Assembly: GCA_900319695.1 (NCBI GenBank)
Contig: ONPN01000012.1
Span: 1-64,000 of the forward strand
DNA: 64,000 nt
Direction of reading: 5' to 3'
DNA from: an uncultured Eubacteriales bacterium
GTDB lineage: Bacteria > Bacillota > Clostridia > Oscillospirales > Oscillospiraceae
The translations under genes were made by a program, and so were the position numbers. Below, piece by piece: positions 1 through 7,050 of this stretch (positions within the stretch are counted from its first letter, which is position 1; each line of letters begins with the position of its first letter). The notes beneath the pieces were generated by a model, which ran no database searches, was not told where the DNA came from, and saw nothing but the letters and a program-made list of their open reading frames with translations.

Positions 1-96
1 GTCATGCGGTAGGGGGCGACAACCAATCCACAGCATCCTCTACAGTGTAGCACATGAACTCAAATTGAGTCGCAAAAACTACTTCTCTATAATACA

Positions 97-175
97 AGGG
101 GTCGATCCCCAGATCGACCCGCCGATCAACGCCATGCTGCGTGATAAGGCGGGCCGATGTGGGCATCGGCCCCTT
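97..175. repeat. REP-like double-hairpin repeat, family A copy 1
   Basis: Two adjacent hairpins lie here. The first is GGTCGATC/GATCGACC and the second is built on GGCCGATG/GCATCGGCC, between GGGG and CCCC ends. The same design recurs at 11914, 27965 and 58631, and as a sequence variant at 40745. This copy ends in CCCCTTTT just past the ogt stop codon, so it may also act as the ogt terminator. Bases 1-96 hold nothing I can identify. Confidence 0.8.
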
Positions 176-661
176 TTATTCACGAAACGCCACGCCCTCG
201 AGCCGCAGCAGATACCGCTTGCGCTCAAGCCCGCCCGCGTAGCCGGTGAGTCGTCCGTCGGCCCCCAGCACCCGGTGGCAGGGAATGATGATCGAGACGG
301 GATTTCGCCCCACCGCGCCGCCGACGGCCCTGGCCGACGCGCCGCCCAGGCGTCGGGCGAGCTCTCCGTAAGTCGTCGTCTGACCGTAAGGAATGTCCAA
401 AAGCGCATCCCACACCGCCCGCTGAAAGGCCGTGCCCCGCGGGCAGAGCGGCGGCGTAAAGTCCGGCTGCCGCCCGTCAAAATAGAGCGCCAGCCAGCGC
501 CGGACCTCGTCAAAGACCGGCAGCGACCTTTCCTCCCGCACGTCGGAGAGCCCAGCCCCAAAATGGGCCTGACCGTCAAACCACAGCCCAGTCAGCGCCT
601 CCCCGTCGCTCGCGAGCGTAAGGCCGCCGAGCGGGGAGAGAATATGACAGAGAAAGTCCAT
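176..661 (-). CDS. ogt: Methylated-DNA--protein-cysteine methyltransferase
   Basis: Suicide repair enzyme that moves alkyl groups from O6-alkylguanine in DNA to its own cysteine. The 161-residue length is normal for the single-domain Ogt type. The active-site motif PCHRV is present with the acceptor Cys at about residue 128. It is preceded by the RAVGGAVGRNP segment typical of the DNA-binding helix and followed by a Gly-rich GYAGGLERK stretch. It starts 3 bases after the stop of the PfkB kinase gene, so the two are co-transcribed. The ribosome site is weak and lies inside the kinase gene, which suggests translational coupling. A family A repeat follows the stop codon. Confidence 0.93.
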   Translation of the reverse strand: MDFLCHILSPLGGLTLASDGEALTGLWFDGQAHFGAGLSDVREERSLPVFDEVRRWLALYFDGRQPDFTPPLCPRGTAFQRAVWDALLDIPYGQTTTYGELARRLGGASARAVGGAVGRNPVSIIIPCHRVLGADGRLTGYAGGLERKRYLLRLEGVAFRE

Positions 662-664
662 GGC

Positions 665-1606
665 CTATCTCTGTGCCTCAAGAAACGCCAAAACCTGCTC
701 CCGGCTTTTGAGAGCCGTCCCTGCGCCGACGGCGGTGGTGCAGATCGCCCCACAGGCGTTGGCAAAGCGCAGCGCCTCGGGCAGCTCCGCCCCGCGCAGG
801 ATCTCCACGGCGAAGCCCGCAACGAAATTGTCGCCCGCCCCCGTGGCGTCGACGGCGGTAATCTCACAGGGCGGTAGGAACAGTTCGCCCTCCCGGTTCC
901 GGAAATAGCAGCCCTTCCCGCCGAGCTTGATGATGACGTTCCGAACGCCGTAATCAAGGAAGACCCCGGCCATCTCCGCAGGCTCCGTTTTCCCGGAGTA
1001 ATAGCGGGCCTCGTCCTCGTTCGGCGTAATAAAGTCGATCAGCGGCAGAGAATCACGGATGTCATCCAGCTTCAGAAAGCGGAAGTTCGGCAGCTTGGTG
1101 TCCGCAAAGACAGTCTGCCCCGCCTCCTTCGCTGCGCTGAGCACACTGCGGATGATCGCCGGATCGTCAAACGGCGCGCGAAACAGAGAGCCGAGGATCA
1201 GCGCCCGCGCTCCGGCGAGTTTTTCGCTGTACCGCTCGGGGTGAAAGTTATGGCGGTGGGCCTCGTTCGTGATGGATTTGCGCGTCCCGTCGTCGTTTAC
1301 AAACATCGTGGTGACGGGCGTCGGGTGCTCCGCGGAACGGACAATGAGATCAAGCCCCACGCCGCAGCGCTCCAGCGCCCCGCTGACCATGTCGCCCGCC
1401 TGATCCGCGCCGAGGGCGCAGAGGATCGCAGTTCTGACGCCGAGCTTCGCCGCCGCCATCGCCTCATTGACGGCCTCGCCGCCGACGTTCAGCGACCCGG
1501 ACACGGCGCGGAAGCCGGACGCGGAGATCGGCTCGGGGTCGAAGCCCTTGATGATGGAGTCCACCAGCGCCGTCCCGACGCATATGAGCTCAGGGGTCTG
1601 CTCCAT
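665..1606 (-). CDS. PfkB-family carbohydrate/nucleoside kinase
   Basis: Cytoplasmic ATP-dependent kinase of the ribokinase/PfkB superfamily, about 313 residues. The N-terminal ICVGTALVD strand and the C-terminal anion-hole and catalytic-base motif DATGAGDNF, with its following helix, are both clear. The substrate cannot be read from sequence; family members act on ribose, fructose, ketodeoxygluconate or nucleosides. The start at 1606 follows an AGGTG ribosome site, and an upstream in-frame Met at 1660 lacks one. It sits 65 bases downstream of a LacI-like ligand-binding protein on the same strand and just upstream of ogt. A sugar-linked role with the LacI-like protein as sensor is an inference. 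Confidence 0.88.
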   Translation of the reverse strand: MEQTPELICVGTALVDSIIKGFDPEPISASGFRAVSGSLNVGGEAVNEAMAAAKLGVRTAILCALGADQAGDMVSGALERCGVGLDLIVRSAEHPTPVTTMFVNDDGTRKSITNEAHRHNFHPERYSEKLAGARALILGSLFRAPFDDPAIIRSVLSAAKEAGQTVFADTKLPNFRFLKLDDIRDSLPLIDFITPNEDEARYYSGKTEPAEMAGVFLDYGVRNVIIKLGGKGCYFRNREGELFLPPCEITAVDATGAGDNFVAGFAVEILRGAELPEALRFANACGAICTTAVGAGTALKSREQVLAFLEAQR

Positions 1607-1671
1607 GAGAACGCACCTGCCTTTACAAAGGATAGGAAACAGGGGCTGTCTTTCGGACAACCCCGCGGTAC

Positions 1672-2544
1672 TTATTCCACTCTGCCGACGGTGCCGCCCT
1701 CAAGCAGCTCGACCGGCACGAAAACGGGCATCCAGCCCACGCTGCCTGGGTCTTCGATCTTGGCGATCAGCAGTCTCGCGGCCTCCATCCCGATTTCATC
1801 GCTTTTCTGGCGCACTGTAGTCAGCCTGGGCTTGATCGACTGCATGACAGGGATGCCGTCATACCCCGCGAAGGAGACGTCCTCCGGGATGCGCAGCCCC
1901 AGCTCCCGCGCAGCCTCCTGCGCGCCCAGATAGCACAGATCGTCCGGCAGCAGGATGCAGCTTGGCCGATCCGGGAGACGAAGCAGCTCACTGACGAGGC
2001 CGCGTGTCATCTCAATGTCGCCGTACAGGCCGCCTCTGACATAGTCCTCCGGGACGGAAAGACTGTGAAACTGCATAGTCTGATAAAACTGCCCGATCCT
2101 GGTGCGGGTGACGACAGAGTTGTTGTGTCCGTGAATCATGGCAATTTTTTTGTGGCCCATGGCGATGGCGTACTCCACCAGCCGCTGCACGCCGTGTTCG
2201 TTGTCCGACAGGACCGCCGGAATGCGGCGGTAGATATGATCCACCGTGACGCAGGGGATATTGCTTTTCACAAGCTCCGTAACCTGGGGGTCTTCAAAGT
2301 CGATGCACGCGATGCACACGCCGTCGAGCTTGCGGTACCGGCAGTATTCGAGATAGGTCAGGATGTCCCCGCCGATGCGGTGGTTGATAAAGGTGACGTC
2401 ATAGCCTCCCGCCTCAGCCGCCATCTTGAAGGCGTTCAGCACCGACGCAAAGAAGGGGTGCGTCAGGCCCTTGGCGCTCTCGTCCATGAACAGCACGCCC
2501 AGACTGTGGGTTCTGCGGGCGTCATCAAGAATCGTGGCAGACAT
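1672..2544 (-). CDS. LacI/GalR-type sensor domain protein lacking the HTH
   Basis: The protein (290 residues) matches the periplasmic-binding-protein-like effector domain of LacI/GalR regulators. Its start, RRTHSLGVLFMDES, corresponds to the point where family members leave the hinge and enter the sensor domain. It ends in the usual TTVRQ...IGMEAARLL region. Known LacI proteins carry about 55-60 further N-terminal residues with the helix-turn-helix, and none are encoded here. The start has a GGAGGTAATGCC ribosome site, an in-frame TGA lies 12 codons upstream, and a good promoter precedes it. It may be a ligand-binding partner or a decayed regulator. It likely forms an operon with the PfkB kinase gene. 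Confidence 0.8.
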   Translation of the reverse strand: MSATILDDARRTHSLGVLFMDESAKGLTHPFFASVLNAFKMAAEAGGYDVTFINHRIGGDILTYLEYCRYRKLDGVCIACIDFEDPQVTELVKSNIPCVTVDHIYRRIPAVLSDNEHGVQRLVEYAIAMGHKKIAMIHGHNNSVVTRTRIGQFYQTMQFHSLSVPEDYVRGGLYGDIEMTRGLVSELLRLPDRPSCILLPDDLCYLGAQEAARELGLRIPEDVSFAGYDGIPVMQSIKPRLTTVRQKSDEIGMEAARLLIAKIEDPGSVGWMPVFVPVELLEGGTVGRVE

Positions 2545-2577
2545 GGCATTACCTCCGCATTTTGAATAGATAAATGC

Positions 2578-2606
2578 AGTATATCACGGAGATTTCAAAA
2601 TTACAA
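2578..2606 (-). promoter_or_regulatory. Sigma-A-type promoter of the LacI-like/pfkB/ogt operon
   Basis: On the minus strand, TTGTAA and TATACT are separated by exactly 17 bases. The -10 lies about 35 bases before the LacI-like start codon. Confidence 0.75.
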
Positions 2607-2820
2607 CAACTTGGAGACATGTTCTGAGGGGCTTGCCATAACGCAGAAAAACCGCCGATCTGTGTCAGCGGTTTTCAGCTTGCCTGATGCGCATACTAAA
2701 GATGCCGCAATCTCAAGCTTTCGGGATGGAAGATATTGTGAAAGAAAGCCGGGAGGGATGTCTTTCAAGTCCAATGGGCCCCGCCGCGCGGATCAGTTTG
2801 CGCAGCCGCTCTTCACCAAC
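2607..2820. other. Intergenic stretch without a recognised gene
   Basis: No convincing coding frame or known RNA was seen. The only structure is an 8-bp inverted repeat, AAAACCGC (2648-2655) and GCGGTTTT (2668-2675), with a 12-base loop. Confidence 0.5.
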
Positions 2821-2852
2821 AAAAAACGACGTGCCGAAACACGTCGTTTTTT
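2821..2852 (-). terminator. Terminator of tRNA-Val(CAC)
   Basis: Hairpin ACGACGTG/CACGTCGT flanked by A and T runs on both sides, directly after the encoded CCA of the tRNA on the minus strand. It could work in both directions. Confidence 0.85.
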
Positions 2853-2929
2853 TGGTGGAGAGTGGCGGACTCGAACCGTCGACCTTCCGCGTGTGAGGCG
2901 GACGCTCTAACCAGCTGAGCTAACCCTCC
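2853..2929 (-). tRNA. tRNA-Val (anticodon CAC)
   Basis: A full cloverleaf can be drawn. The 7-bp acceptor stem GGAGGGT/ACTCTCC has one G-U pair. The anticodon stem TCCGC/GCGGA carries loop CTCACAC, so the anticodon is CAC (codon GUG). CCA is encoded. Confidence 0.96.
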
Positions 2930-2940
2930 GAAGCTCGTCT

Positions 2941-2969
2941 ATATTACCACAGCTTCCCGCCAATTTCAA
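2941..2969 (-). promoter_or_regulatory. Promoter of tRNA-Val(CAC)
   Basis: Minus-strand TTGAAA and TAATAT with a 17-base spacer; the -10 ends 12 bases before the tRNA. Confidence 0.75.
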
Positions 2970-3015
2970 GAGAAACTTTTCGTTTTTGAAAAAATAAAAA
3001 AATTTCTGTTGGGTG

Positions 3016-3044
3016 TTGACATTCCGGCGCTAATCTGGTATATT
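3016..3044 (+). promoter_or_regulatory. Promoter of the tRNA-Met/tRNA-Glu unit
   Basis: Consensus TTGACA and TATATT separated by 17 bases, 24 bases before the tRNA-Met 5' end. Confidence 0.85.
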
Positions 3045-3068
3045 TCTTTTGCTGTTCATACAGCACAT

Positions 3069-3145
3069 GGCGGCATAGCTCAGTTGGCCAGAGCATTCGG
3101 TTCATACCCGAAGTGTCCCCGGTTCGAATCCAGGTGCCGCTACCA
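3069..3145 (+). tRNA. Elongator tRNA-Met (anticodon CAT)
   Basis: The anticodon stem TTCGG/CCGAA holds loop TTCATAC, giving CAT. CCA is encoded. The acceptor starts GGCGGCA, as in elongator rather than initiator tRNA-Met. The T stem as read (CCCGG/CCAGG) has one internal C-A mismatch. Confidence 0.94.
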
Positions 3146-3146
3146 G

Positions 3147-3174
3147 AGCGCAGCAGCTTGCTGCTGCGCTTTTT
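3147..3174 (+). terminator. Hairpin plus T run between tRNA-Met and tRNA-Glu
   Basis: Perfect 11-bp stem AGCGCAGCAGC/GCTGCTGCGCT with a 2-base loop and five T's. Because tRNA-Glu starts 5 bases later with no promoter between, this may be a leaky terminator or a processing signal. Confidence 0.7.
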
Positions 3175-3178
3175 ATAT

Positions 3179-3253
3179 GGCCCGTTGGTCAAGTGGTTAA
3201 GACACCGCCCTTTCACGGCGGTAACATGGGTTCGAGTCCCGTACGGGTCACCA
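3179..3253 (+). tRNA. tRNA-Glu (anticodon TTC)
   Basis: Acceptor GGCCCGT/ACGGGTC has one G-U pair. The anticodon stem CCGCC/GGCGG holds loop CTTTCAC, so the anticodon is TTC. CCA is encoded. The last 20 bases of the gene plus 5 flanking bases are repeated exactly at 3381-3405. Confidence 0.96.
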
Positions 3254-3290
3254 AAACAAAACAGTCCGCCTGTGCGGGCTGTTTTGTTTT
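3254..3290 (+). terminator. Terminator of tRNA-Glu
   Basis: Hairpin ACAGTCCGC/GCGGGCTGT flanked by A-rich and T-rich arms, ending in TTTTGTTTT. Confidence 0.85.
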
Positions 3291-3304
3291 GAATATTCAG
3301 ACGC

Positions 3305-3432
3305 GGGACTCGAACCGAGCGGCAGTGAATGACGTGCCGGGGGCACGTCAGAGCCGCGAGGCGGCCCGCCCGCAGGCGGGGAGTCCCGTACGGGTCACCA
3401 AAACAGTCCGCCTTGGCGGGCTGTTTTATTTT
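3305..3432 (+). repeat. Structured element with an inverted T-arm and a direct copy of the tRNA-Glu 3' end
   Basis: GGGACTC (3305-3311) pairs with GAGTCCC (3381-3387) and encloses three perfect hairpins. These are GACGTGCC/GGCACGTC (3331-3349), GCCGC/GCGGC (3353-3365) and CCGCC/GGCGG (3366-3379). The left arm is an inverted copy of the tRNA-Glu T-arm. The right arm is a direct 25-base copy of the tRNA-Glu 3' end including CCA, followed by a second terminator very like the first. It may be a scar of site-specific integration at a tRNA gene, or a tRNA-derived repeat. Confidence 0.75.
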
Positions 3433-3463
3433 TGAAGATATGAAATCATAAGGAGGTCACAGC

Positions 3464-3988
3464 ATGAAGACGCGCATTGAGATCGTACAGGGCGACATTA
3501 CGAAGCAGCATGTCGACGCAATCGCCAACGCAGCCAACACCTCGCTGCTCGGCGGGGGAGGGGTGGACGGCGCCATCCACCGCGCGGCCGGGCCGGAGCT
3601 TCTGGCCGAGTGCCGCACCCTGAACGGCTGCCGCACCGGCGAGGCCAAGATCACCAAAGGCTACCGCCTCCCGGCAAAGTATGTTTTGCACACCCCCGGC
3701 CCGATCTGGTACGGCGGACAGCATCACGAAGAGGAGCTGCTCGCCTCCTGCTATCTGAGCTGCCTGTGCCTCGCGTCCGAGCACGGCTGCAAGACCGTGG
3801 CCTTTCCCTCCATCAGCACCGGCGTCTATCACTTCCCGCTGGACAAGGCGGCGAAGATCGCCGTCGGCACCATCGCGGTCTACCTCGACTCCCATCCGGA
3901 GATTGAGCTTGTGCGCATGGTCTGCTTCGACGCGCGCACCAAGTCGTACTATGACGAGGCTCTGTCCGCGCTGGAGTGTGACGCATGA
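3464..3988 (+). CDS. Macrodomain protein (O-acetyl-ADP-ribose deacetylase-like)
   Basis: Stand-alone macrodomain of 174 residues, the length of the YmdB-type group that removes acetyl or ADP-ribosyl groups from ADP-ribose conjugates. The N-terminal IVQGDITKQHVDAIANAAN signature, the Gly-rich loop GGGGVDGAIHRAAG and the second loop PSISTGVYHFP, which contact ADP-ribose, are all visible. A strong AAGGAGG site precedes the start. Its stop overlaps the start of the rhomboid protease gene by 4 bases (ATGA). It is the first gene of a three-gene operon with rhomboid and DUF523. The physiological substrate here is unknown. Confidence 0.92.
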   Translation: MKTRIEIVQGDITKQHVDAIANAANTSLLGGGGVDGAIHRAAGPELLAECRTLNGCRTGEAKITKGYRLPAKYVLHTPGPIWYGGQHHEEELLASCYLSCLCLASEHGCKTVAFPSISTGVYHFPLDKAAKIAVGTIAVYLDSHPEIELVRMVCFDARTKSYYDEALSALECDA

Positions 3989-4551
3989 GACGCGGCGGCA
4001 TCCGCATCCAGTATAACGCCCCGGTCGTCCTGAGCTTTGCGCTTCTAAGCCTCGGCGTCCTGTTTCTCGACCGCTTTACCGGCGGGCGCAGCACCCGTGC
4101 CCTCTTCAGCGTATACCGCTCCACCTTCAACGACCTGGGCACCTACCCCCGCTTCGTGCTGCACGTCCTGGGCCACGCGGACTACTCGCACTATATCGGC
4201 AACATGATGATGGTTCTTGTGGTCGGTCCGCCGCTGGAGGAGCGCTACGGCAGCCGCCCGCTCTTCTGGGCCATCGTCTTCACCGCGCTGGTTTCGGGCC
4301 TGGTTCACTGGCTCTTCTTTCCGCGCACGGCCCTGATGGGCGCGTCCGGCATTGTGTTTATGATGATCGTCATGTCTTCCCTTGCCGGTATGCGCGAGGG
4401 ATGCATCCCCCTGACGCTGATTCTGGTGCTGATCCTCTATGTCGGGGGCGAGGTGGTCAGCGGCGTCACCCTGGCGGACAACGTCTCCCAGCTCACACAC
4501 ATCATCGGCGGCCTCTGCGGGGCTTTCCTCGGCCTGAGCATGCGGAGGTAA
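3985..4551 (+). CDS. Rhomboid-family intramembrane serine protease
   Basis: Polytopic membrane protease of 188 residues that would cleave transmembrane segments of other proteins. The catalytic Ser121 lies in GASG of TALMGASGIVF, and the partner His172 in THIIGG of the last membrane segment. The HxxxN-like element HYIGNMMM lies in TM2, and about six hydrophobic segments are visible. It overlaps the macrodomain gene by ATGA and is followed 5 bases later by the DUF523 gene, so it is in an operon. A substrate cannot be inferred. Confidence 0.9.
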   Translation: MRRGGIRIQYNAPVVLSFALLSLGVLFLDRFTGGRSTRALFSVYRSTFNDLGTYPRFVLHVLGHADYSHYIGNMMMVLVVGPPLEERYGSRPLFWAIVFTALVSGLVHWLFFPRTALMGASGIVFMMIVMSSLAGMREGCIPLTLILVLILYVGGEVVSGVTLADNVSQLTHIIGGLCGAFLGLSMRR

Positions 4552-4556
4552 GCGGA

Positions 4557-4982
4557 ATGGAAGTCCTGCTTGTAAGCGCCTGCCTCATGGGCTTTGACTG
4601 CAAGTACAGCGGCGGGAACAACGCCCTGCCGCCGGAGACGCTTGACGCTCTGCGCCGGAGCTTCCGCCTGATCCCGGTCTGCCCGGAGACGGCGGGCGGA
4701 CTCCCGACCCCGCGCGAACCCAGCGAGCGCAGAGGAGAGCGCGTTGTCAGCCGCGACGGGCGCGACGTGACGGCGGCCTTTCAAAAGGGCGCGGCGCTCA
4801 CCCTGCGTCTCGCGGAACGGTACGGGGCGAAGCGCGCCCTGCTCAAGTGCAACAGCCCCTCCTGCGGCAGCGGCATGATCTACGACGGCAGCTTTTCCGG
4901 AACGCTCATACCGGGAGACGGCGTAACGGCGGAACTGCTGAAAAGCCGGGGGATCTCGGTTGTCGGAGAAAATGTTCTATAG
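4557..4982 (+). CDS. DUF523 family protein
   Basis: A 141-residue protein matching the DUF523 family, whose function is not established. Family-typical motifs are the start VSACLMGFDCKYSGG, VCPETAGGLPTPREPSE and the cysteine-bearing KCNSPSCGSG. The conserved Cys residues suggest metal or thiol chemistry, but that is inference. The start at 4557 follows GGAGGTAAG, which overlaps the end of the rhomboid gene. A longer frame opens at 4401, but the extra part is out of family and overlaps the rhomboid gene. It is the last gene of the macrodomain-rhomboid-DUF523 operon. Confidence 0.88.
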   Translation: MEVLLVSACLMGFDCKYSGGNNALPPETLDALRRSFRLIPVCPETAGGLPTPREPSERRGERVVSRDGRDVTAAFQKGAALTLRLAERYGAKRALLKCNSPSCGSGMIYDGSFSGTLIPGDGVTAELLKSRGISVVGENVL

Positions 4983-5147
4983 AAGACTTGAAAAAATCAT
5001 AAAAGTGCATTTTTCAAACGCTGTTGTTCGTGCGCAGGTCGGAAAGGCATAAGTGTTTTTCTGAAATACGGTACATTTTTGACATAATTTTTGAGTAATA
5101 TCCCTTAACAGTCAAGTTAGCTTCACACTTTTTTAGTATTTATGTAC

Positions 5148-5176
5148 TTGACAACATGTAATTATGGACATAGAAT
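5148..5176 (+). promoter_or_regulatory. Promoter of the BlaI-like regulator
   Basis: TTGACA and TAGAAT with a 17-base spacer, 78 bases before the start codon. The rest of 4983-5253 is AT-rich, with no gene seen. Confidence 0.8.
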
Positions 5177-5253
5177 AGGAACAAATAATATACAATGTTC
5201 ATATGCTGATTTATCGTGCGGAGTTGCTCCGGACGGAGAGAGAAGGGGTATTC

Positions 5254-5628
5254 ATGGAATTAACCAAAAGCGAGCTTGAAATCATGAATGTGATCTGGCA
5301 GGCGGGCAGACCCCTCACCAGGGGAGAGATCCTGGATCTGTCGGTTGATAAGAACTGGAAAGACAATTCCATTCACATTCTGCTCAACCGGCTTCTGGCT
5401 AAGGGCGCCATTGCCGAGAGCGGCTTTGCCCGCAGCGGGAAGTCCTACGGCAGATTGTACGAGGCAAAGCTCAACGGCGCAGACTACTATGCGGAAAACG
5501 TCTTCAGCGGCGGGGCGGCGCGTTTGGAGATGCTTTTCGATGCGCTGCTTGAAAGCCCGGATCTGAACGCGGAACTGGCGGCGAGCTTTTCAAAGAAGCT
5601 CACCGACAAGGCGCTGGAGCTCGCATAA
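5254..5628 (+). CDS. BlaI/MecI-family transcriptional regulator
   Basis: Winged-helix repressor family of 124 residues. The N-terminal half, LTKSELEIMNVIWQAG and DNSIHILLNRLLAKGAI, is the BlaI/MecI DNA-binding fold. The C-terminal half (about residues 75-124) would form the dimerisation helix. Family members are usually inactivated by a BlaR/MecR membrane protease encoded next door, but no such gene or beta-lactamase is nearby, so this is an orphan. The start at 5254 follows AAGGGG; an upstream Met at 5203 has no ribosome site. A tRNA block follows on the other strand. The target genes are unknown. Confidence 0.88.
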   Translation: MELTKSELEIMNVIWQAGRPLTRGEILDLSVDKNWKDNSIHILLNRLLAKGAIAESGFARSGKSYGRLYEAKLNGADYYAENVFSGGAARLEMLFDALLESPDLNAELAASFSKKLTDKALELA

Positions 5629-5648
5629 CAGAAAAAGAATAAACTAAG

Positions 5649-5678
5649 ACGGTGGGCCGAAGTTAGGCCCGCCGTTCT
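5649..5678 (+). terminator. Hairpin after the BlaI-like gene
   Basis: ACGGTGGGCC pairs with GGCCCGCCGT over a 7-base loop, followed by a weak T run. Confidence 0.65.
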
Positions 5679-5695
5679 GTTCGTATCTTTGCAGC

Positions 5696-5733
5696 AAAAA
5701 AAGAAACATCTGACGGGCAGATGCTTCTTTTCT
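5696..5733 (-). terminator. Terminator of the Val-Phe-Gly-Cys tRNA cluster
   Basis: Hairpin around AAGCATCTG/CAGATG with flanking A and T runs, directly after the CCA of tRNA-Cys on the minus strand. Confidence 0.75.
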
Positions 5734-5807
5734 TGGAGGCGCCACCCGGACTTGAACCGGGGGTCAGGGATTTGCAGTCCCGTGCCTTACCACTTGGCTA
5801 TGGCGCC
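5734..5807 (-). tRNA. tRNA-Cys (anticodon GCA)
   Basis: Acceptor GGCGCCA/TGGCGCC, anticodon loop CTGCAAA (GCA) and an encoded CCA. Last gene of a four-tRNA cluster. Confidence 0.96.
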
Positions 5808-5851
5808 ATATATTCGATTTGCGGACAGATATGTCCGCAAATCGTTTTGTG

Positions 5852-5927
5852 TGGAGCGGCTTACGAGGCTCGAACTCGCTACCTCCACCTTGGCAAGGTG
5901 GCGCTCTACCGGATGAGCTAAAGCCGC
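5852..5927 (-). tRNA. tRNA-Gly (anticodon GCC)
   Basis: Acceptor GCGGCTT/AAGCCGC, anticodon stem CCACC/GGTGG with loop TTGCCAA (GCC), and an encoded CCA. Confidence 0.96.
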
Positions 5928-5930
5928 GGA

Positions 5931-6006
<76 letters not shown>

Positions 6007-6027
6007 GAATCCTGTGAGAAGGGAACA

Positions 6028-6104
6028 TGGTGGGAACAACTGGACTCGAACCAGTGACCCCCTGCTTGTAAGGCAGGTGCTCTAACCAGCTGAGCTATGC
6101 TCCC
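6028..6104 (-). tRNA. tRNA-Val (anticodon TAC)
   Basis: Acceptor GGGAGCA/TGTTCCC, anticodon stem CCTGC/GCAGG with loop CTTACAA (TAC), and an encoded CCA. First gene of the cluster. Confidence 0.96.
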
Positions 6105-6120
6105 GCGTCACAGCTTCGTT

Positions 6121-6149
6121 ATAATACTAAATAATCCCGGATTTGTCAA
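6121..6149 (-). promoter_or_regulatory. Promoter of the four-tRNA cluster
   Basis: Minus-strand TTGACA and TATTAT with a 17-base spacer, in the gap between the hslO stop and tRNA-Val. Confidence 0.8.
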
Positions 6150-6159
6150 GCATGAATTT

Positions 6160-7050
6160 TCATTTTTTCAAATTATTCTCCGAAGACTTCAAAAAGGCCT
6201 CCAGCTCCGCGGGCGCAAAGGCGTAGGTCCGGTCGCAGAACTGGCAGGAGACGGAAATCTCCTTCCCCTCGGCGATGATCTCCCTCAGCTCGTTCGGCTC
6301 AATGACCGTGAGGGCCTGCTCCACGCGCTCCCGGCTGCAATAGCAGCGGTATTCCACCGGGTACTCGCCGACAACGTGCCAGTCGAAGCCGCGCAGCACC
6401 TGGGCAAAGATCGCATCTGTCCCGTCCTCATCGAGCACGGTCGTGAGCTGGTCCATGAGAAAGATGTTGTCCTCCAGCTTTTCGATCAGCTCATCCTCCG
6501 CGCCTGGCATGAGCTGCACGATGAAGCCGCCCGCCGCGCGAATCGTGAGATCGGTGTCCACCAGTACGCCCAAAGCGCAGGCGGAGGGGACCTGTTCGCT
6601 CTCCAACAGGTACGCGGTCAGGTCCTCGGCGATCTCGCCGCTGACAAGCTCCACCGAGCCGATGTAGGGCTCGCGCAGGCCGATGTCGCGGCTGACGGTC
6701 AGCATCCCGTCCCGGCCCACGGCTCCGCCGACATTGAGCTTGCCGTCGGCGCGCAGCGGCAGTACACAGGAGGGATTGTCCACATAGCCGCGCACGTTGC
6801 CCTCGCGGTCCGAGACCGCGACGACGCTGCCGATGGGGCCGCCGCCATTGATGCGGATGGTGAGACTGGCCTTCTCCTCCTTCATGGCCTGGCCCAGCAG
6901 GGAGGCCCCGCACAGCGTCCGTCCGAGAGCGGCGCAGGCGGTGGGGGAGAGGCTGTGGATCTGCCTTGCCCGTTCAACGGTATCTCTCGCGGTGATGACG
7001 GCCATCTTGATCATGCCGTCCGCCGCGGTTGCTCTGATGATTTTATCCAT
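6160..7050 (-). CDS. hslO: Hsp33 redox-regulated chaperone
   Basis: Holdase chaperone activated by disulfide formation under oxidative stress; cytoplasmic, 296 residues. The N-terminal DKIIRATAADGMIK start and the C-terminal zinc/redox switch are typical. The switch cysteines are in the CYC pair (RCYCSRERVEQ) and the CQFC pair. The start at 7050 has a GAAGGGAC site; the in-frame Met at 7092 lies inside the neighbouring methyltransferase gene. It overlaps the end of that gene by 8 bases, so translation is likely coupled in a YerC-methyltransferase-hslO operon. Confidence 0.94.
   Translation of the reverse strand: MDKIIRATAADGMIKMAVITARDTVERARQIHSLSPTACAALGRTLCGASLLGQAMKEEKASLTIRINGGGPIGSVVAVSDREGNVRGYVDNPSCVLPLRADGKLNVGGAVGRDGMLTVSRDIGLREPYIGSVELVSGEIAEDLTAYLLESEQVPSACALGVLVDTDLTIRAAGGFIVQLMPGAEDELIEKLEDNIFLMDQLTTVLDEDGTDAIFAQVLRGFDWHVVGEYPVEYRCYCSRERVEQALTVIEPNELREIIAEGKEISVSCQFCDRTYAFAPAELEAFLKSSENNLKK

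Noticed and set aside
665..2544. Extension of the sulfoquinovose system to the PfkB kinase and LacI-like protein
   Set aside because: They lie over 20 kb away, have their own promoter, and the transketolase route uses no sulfosugar kinase.
3302..3432. A second full tRNA-Glu gene or pseudogene
   Set aside because: Only the T-arm (inverted) and the 3' end (direct) are present; D-arm and anticodon arm are absent, and the hairpins between are unrelated to tRNA arms.
3464..4982. Toxin-antitoxin or defence island suggested by macrodomain plus rhomboid plus DUF523
   Set aside because: No partner toxin, ADP-ribosyltransferase, nuclease or mobile-element signs; the three look like ordinary housekeeping-type families in one operon.
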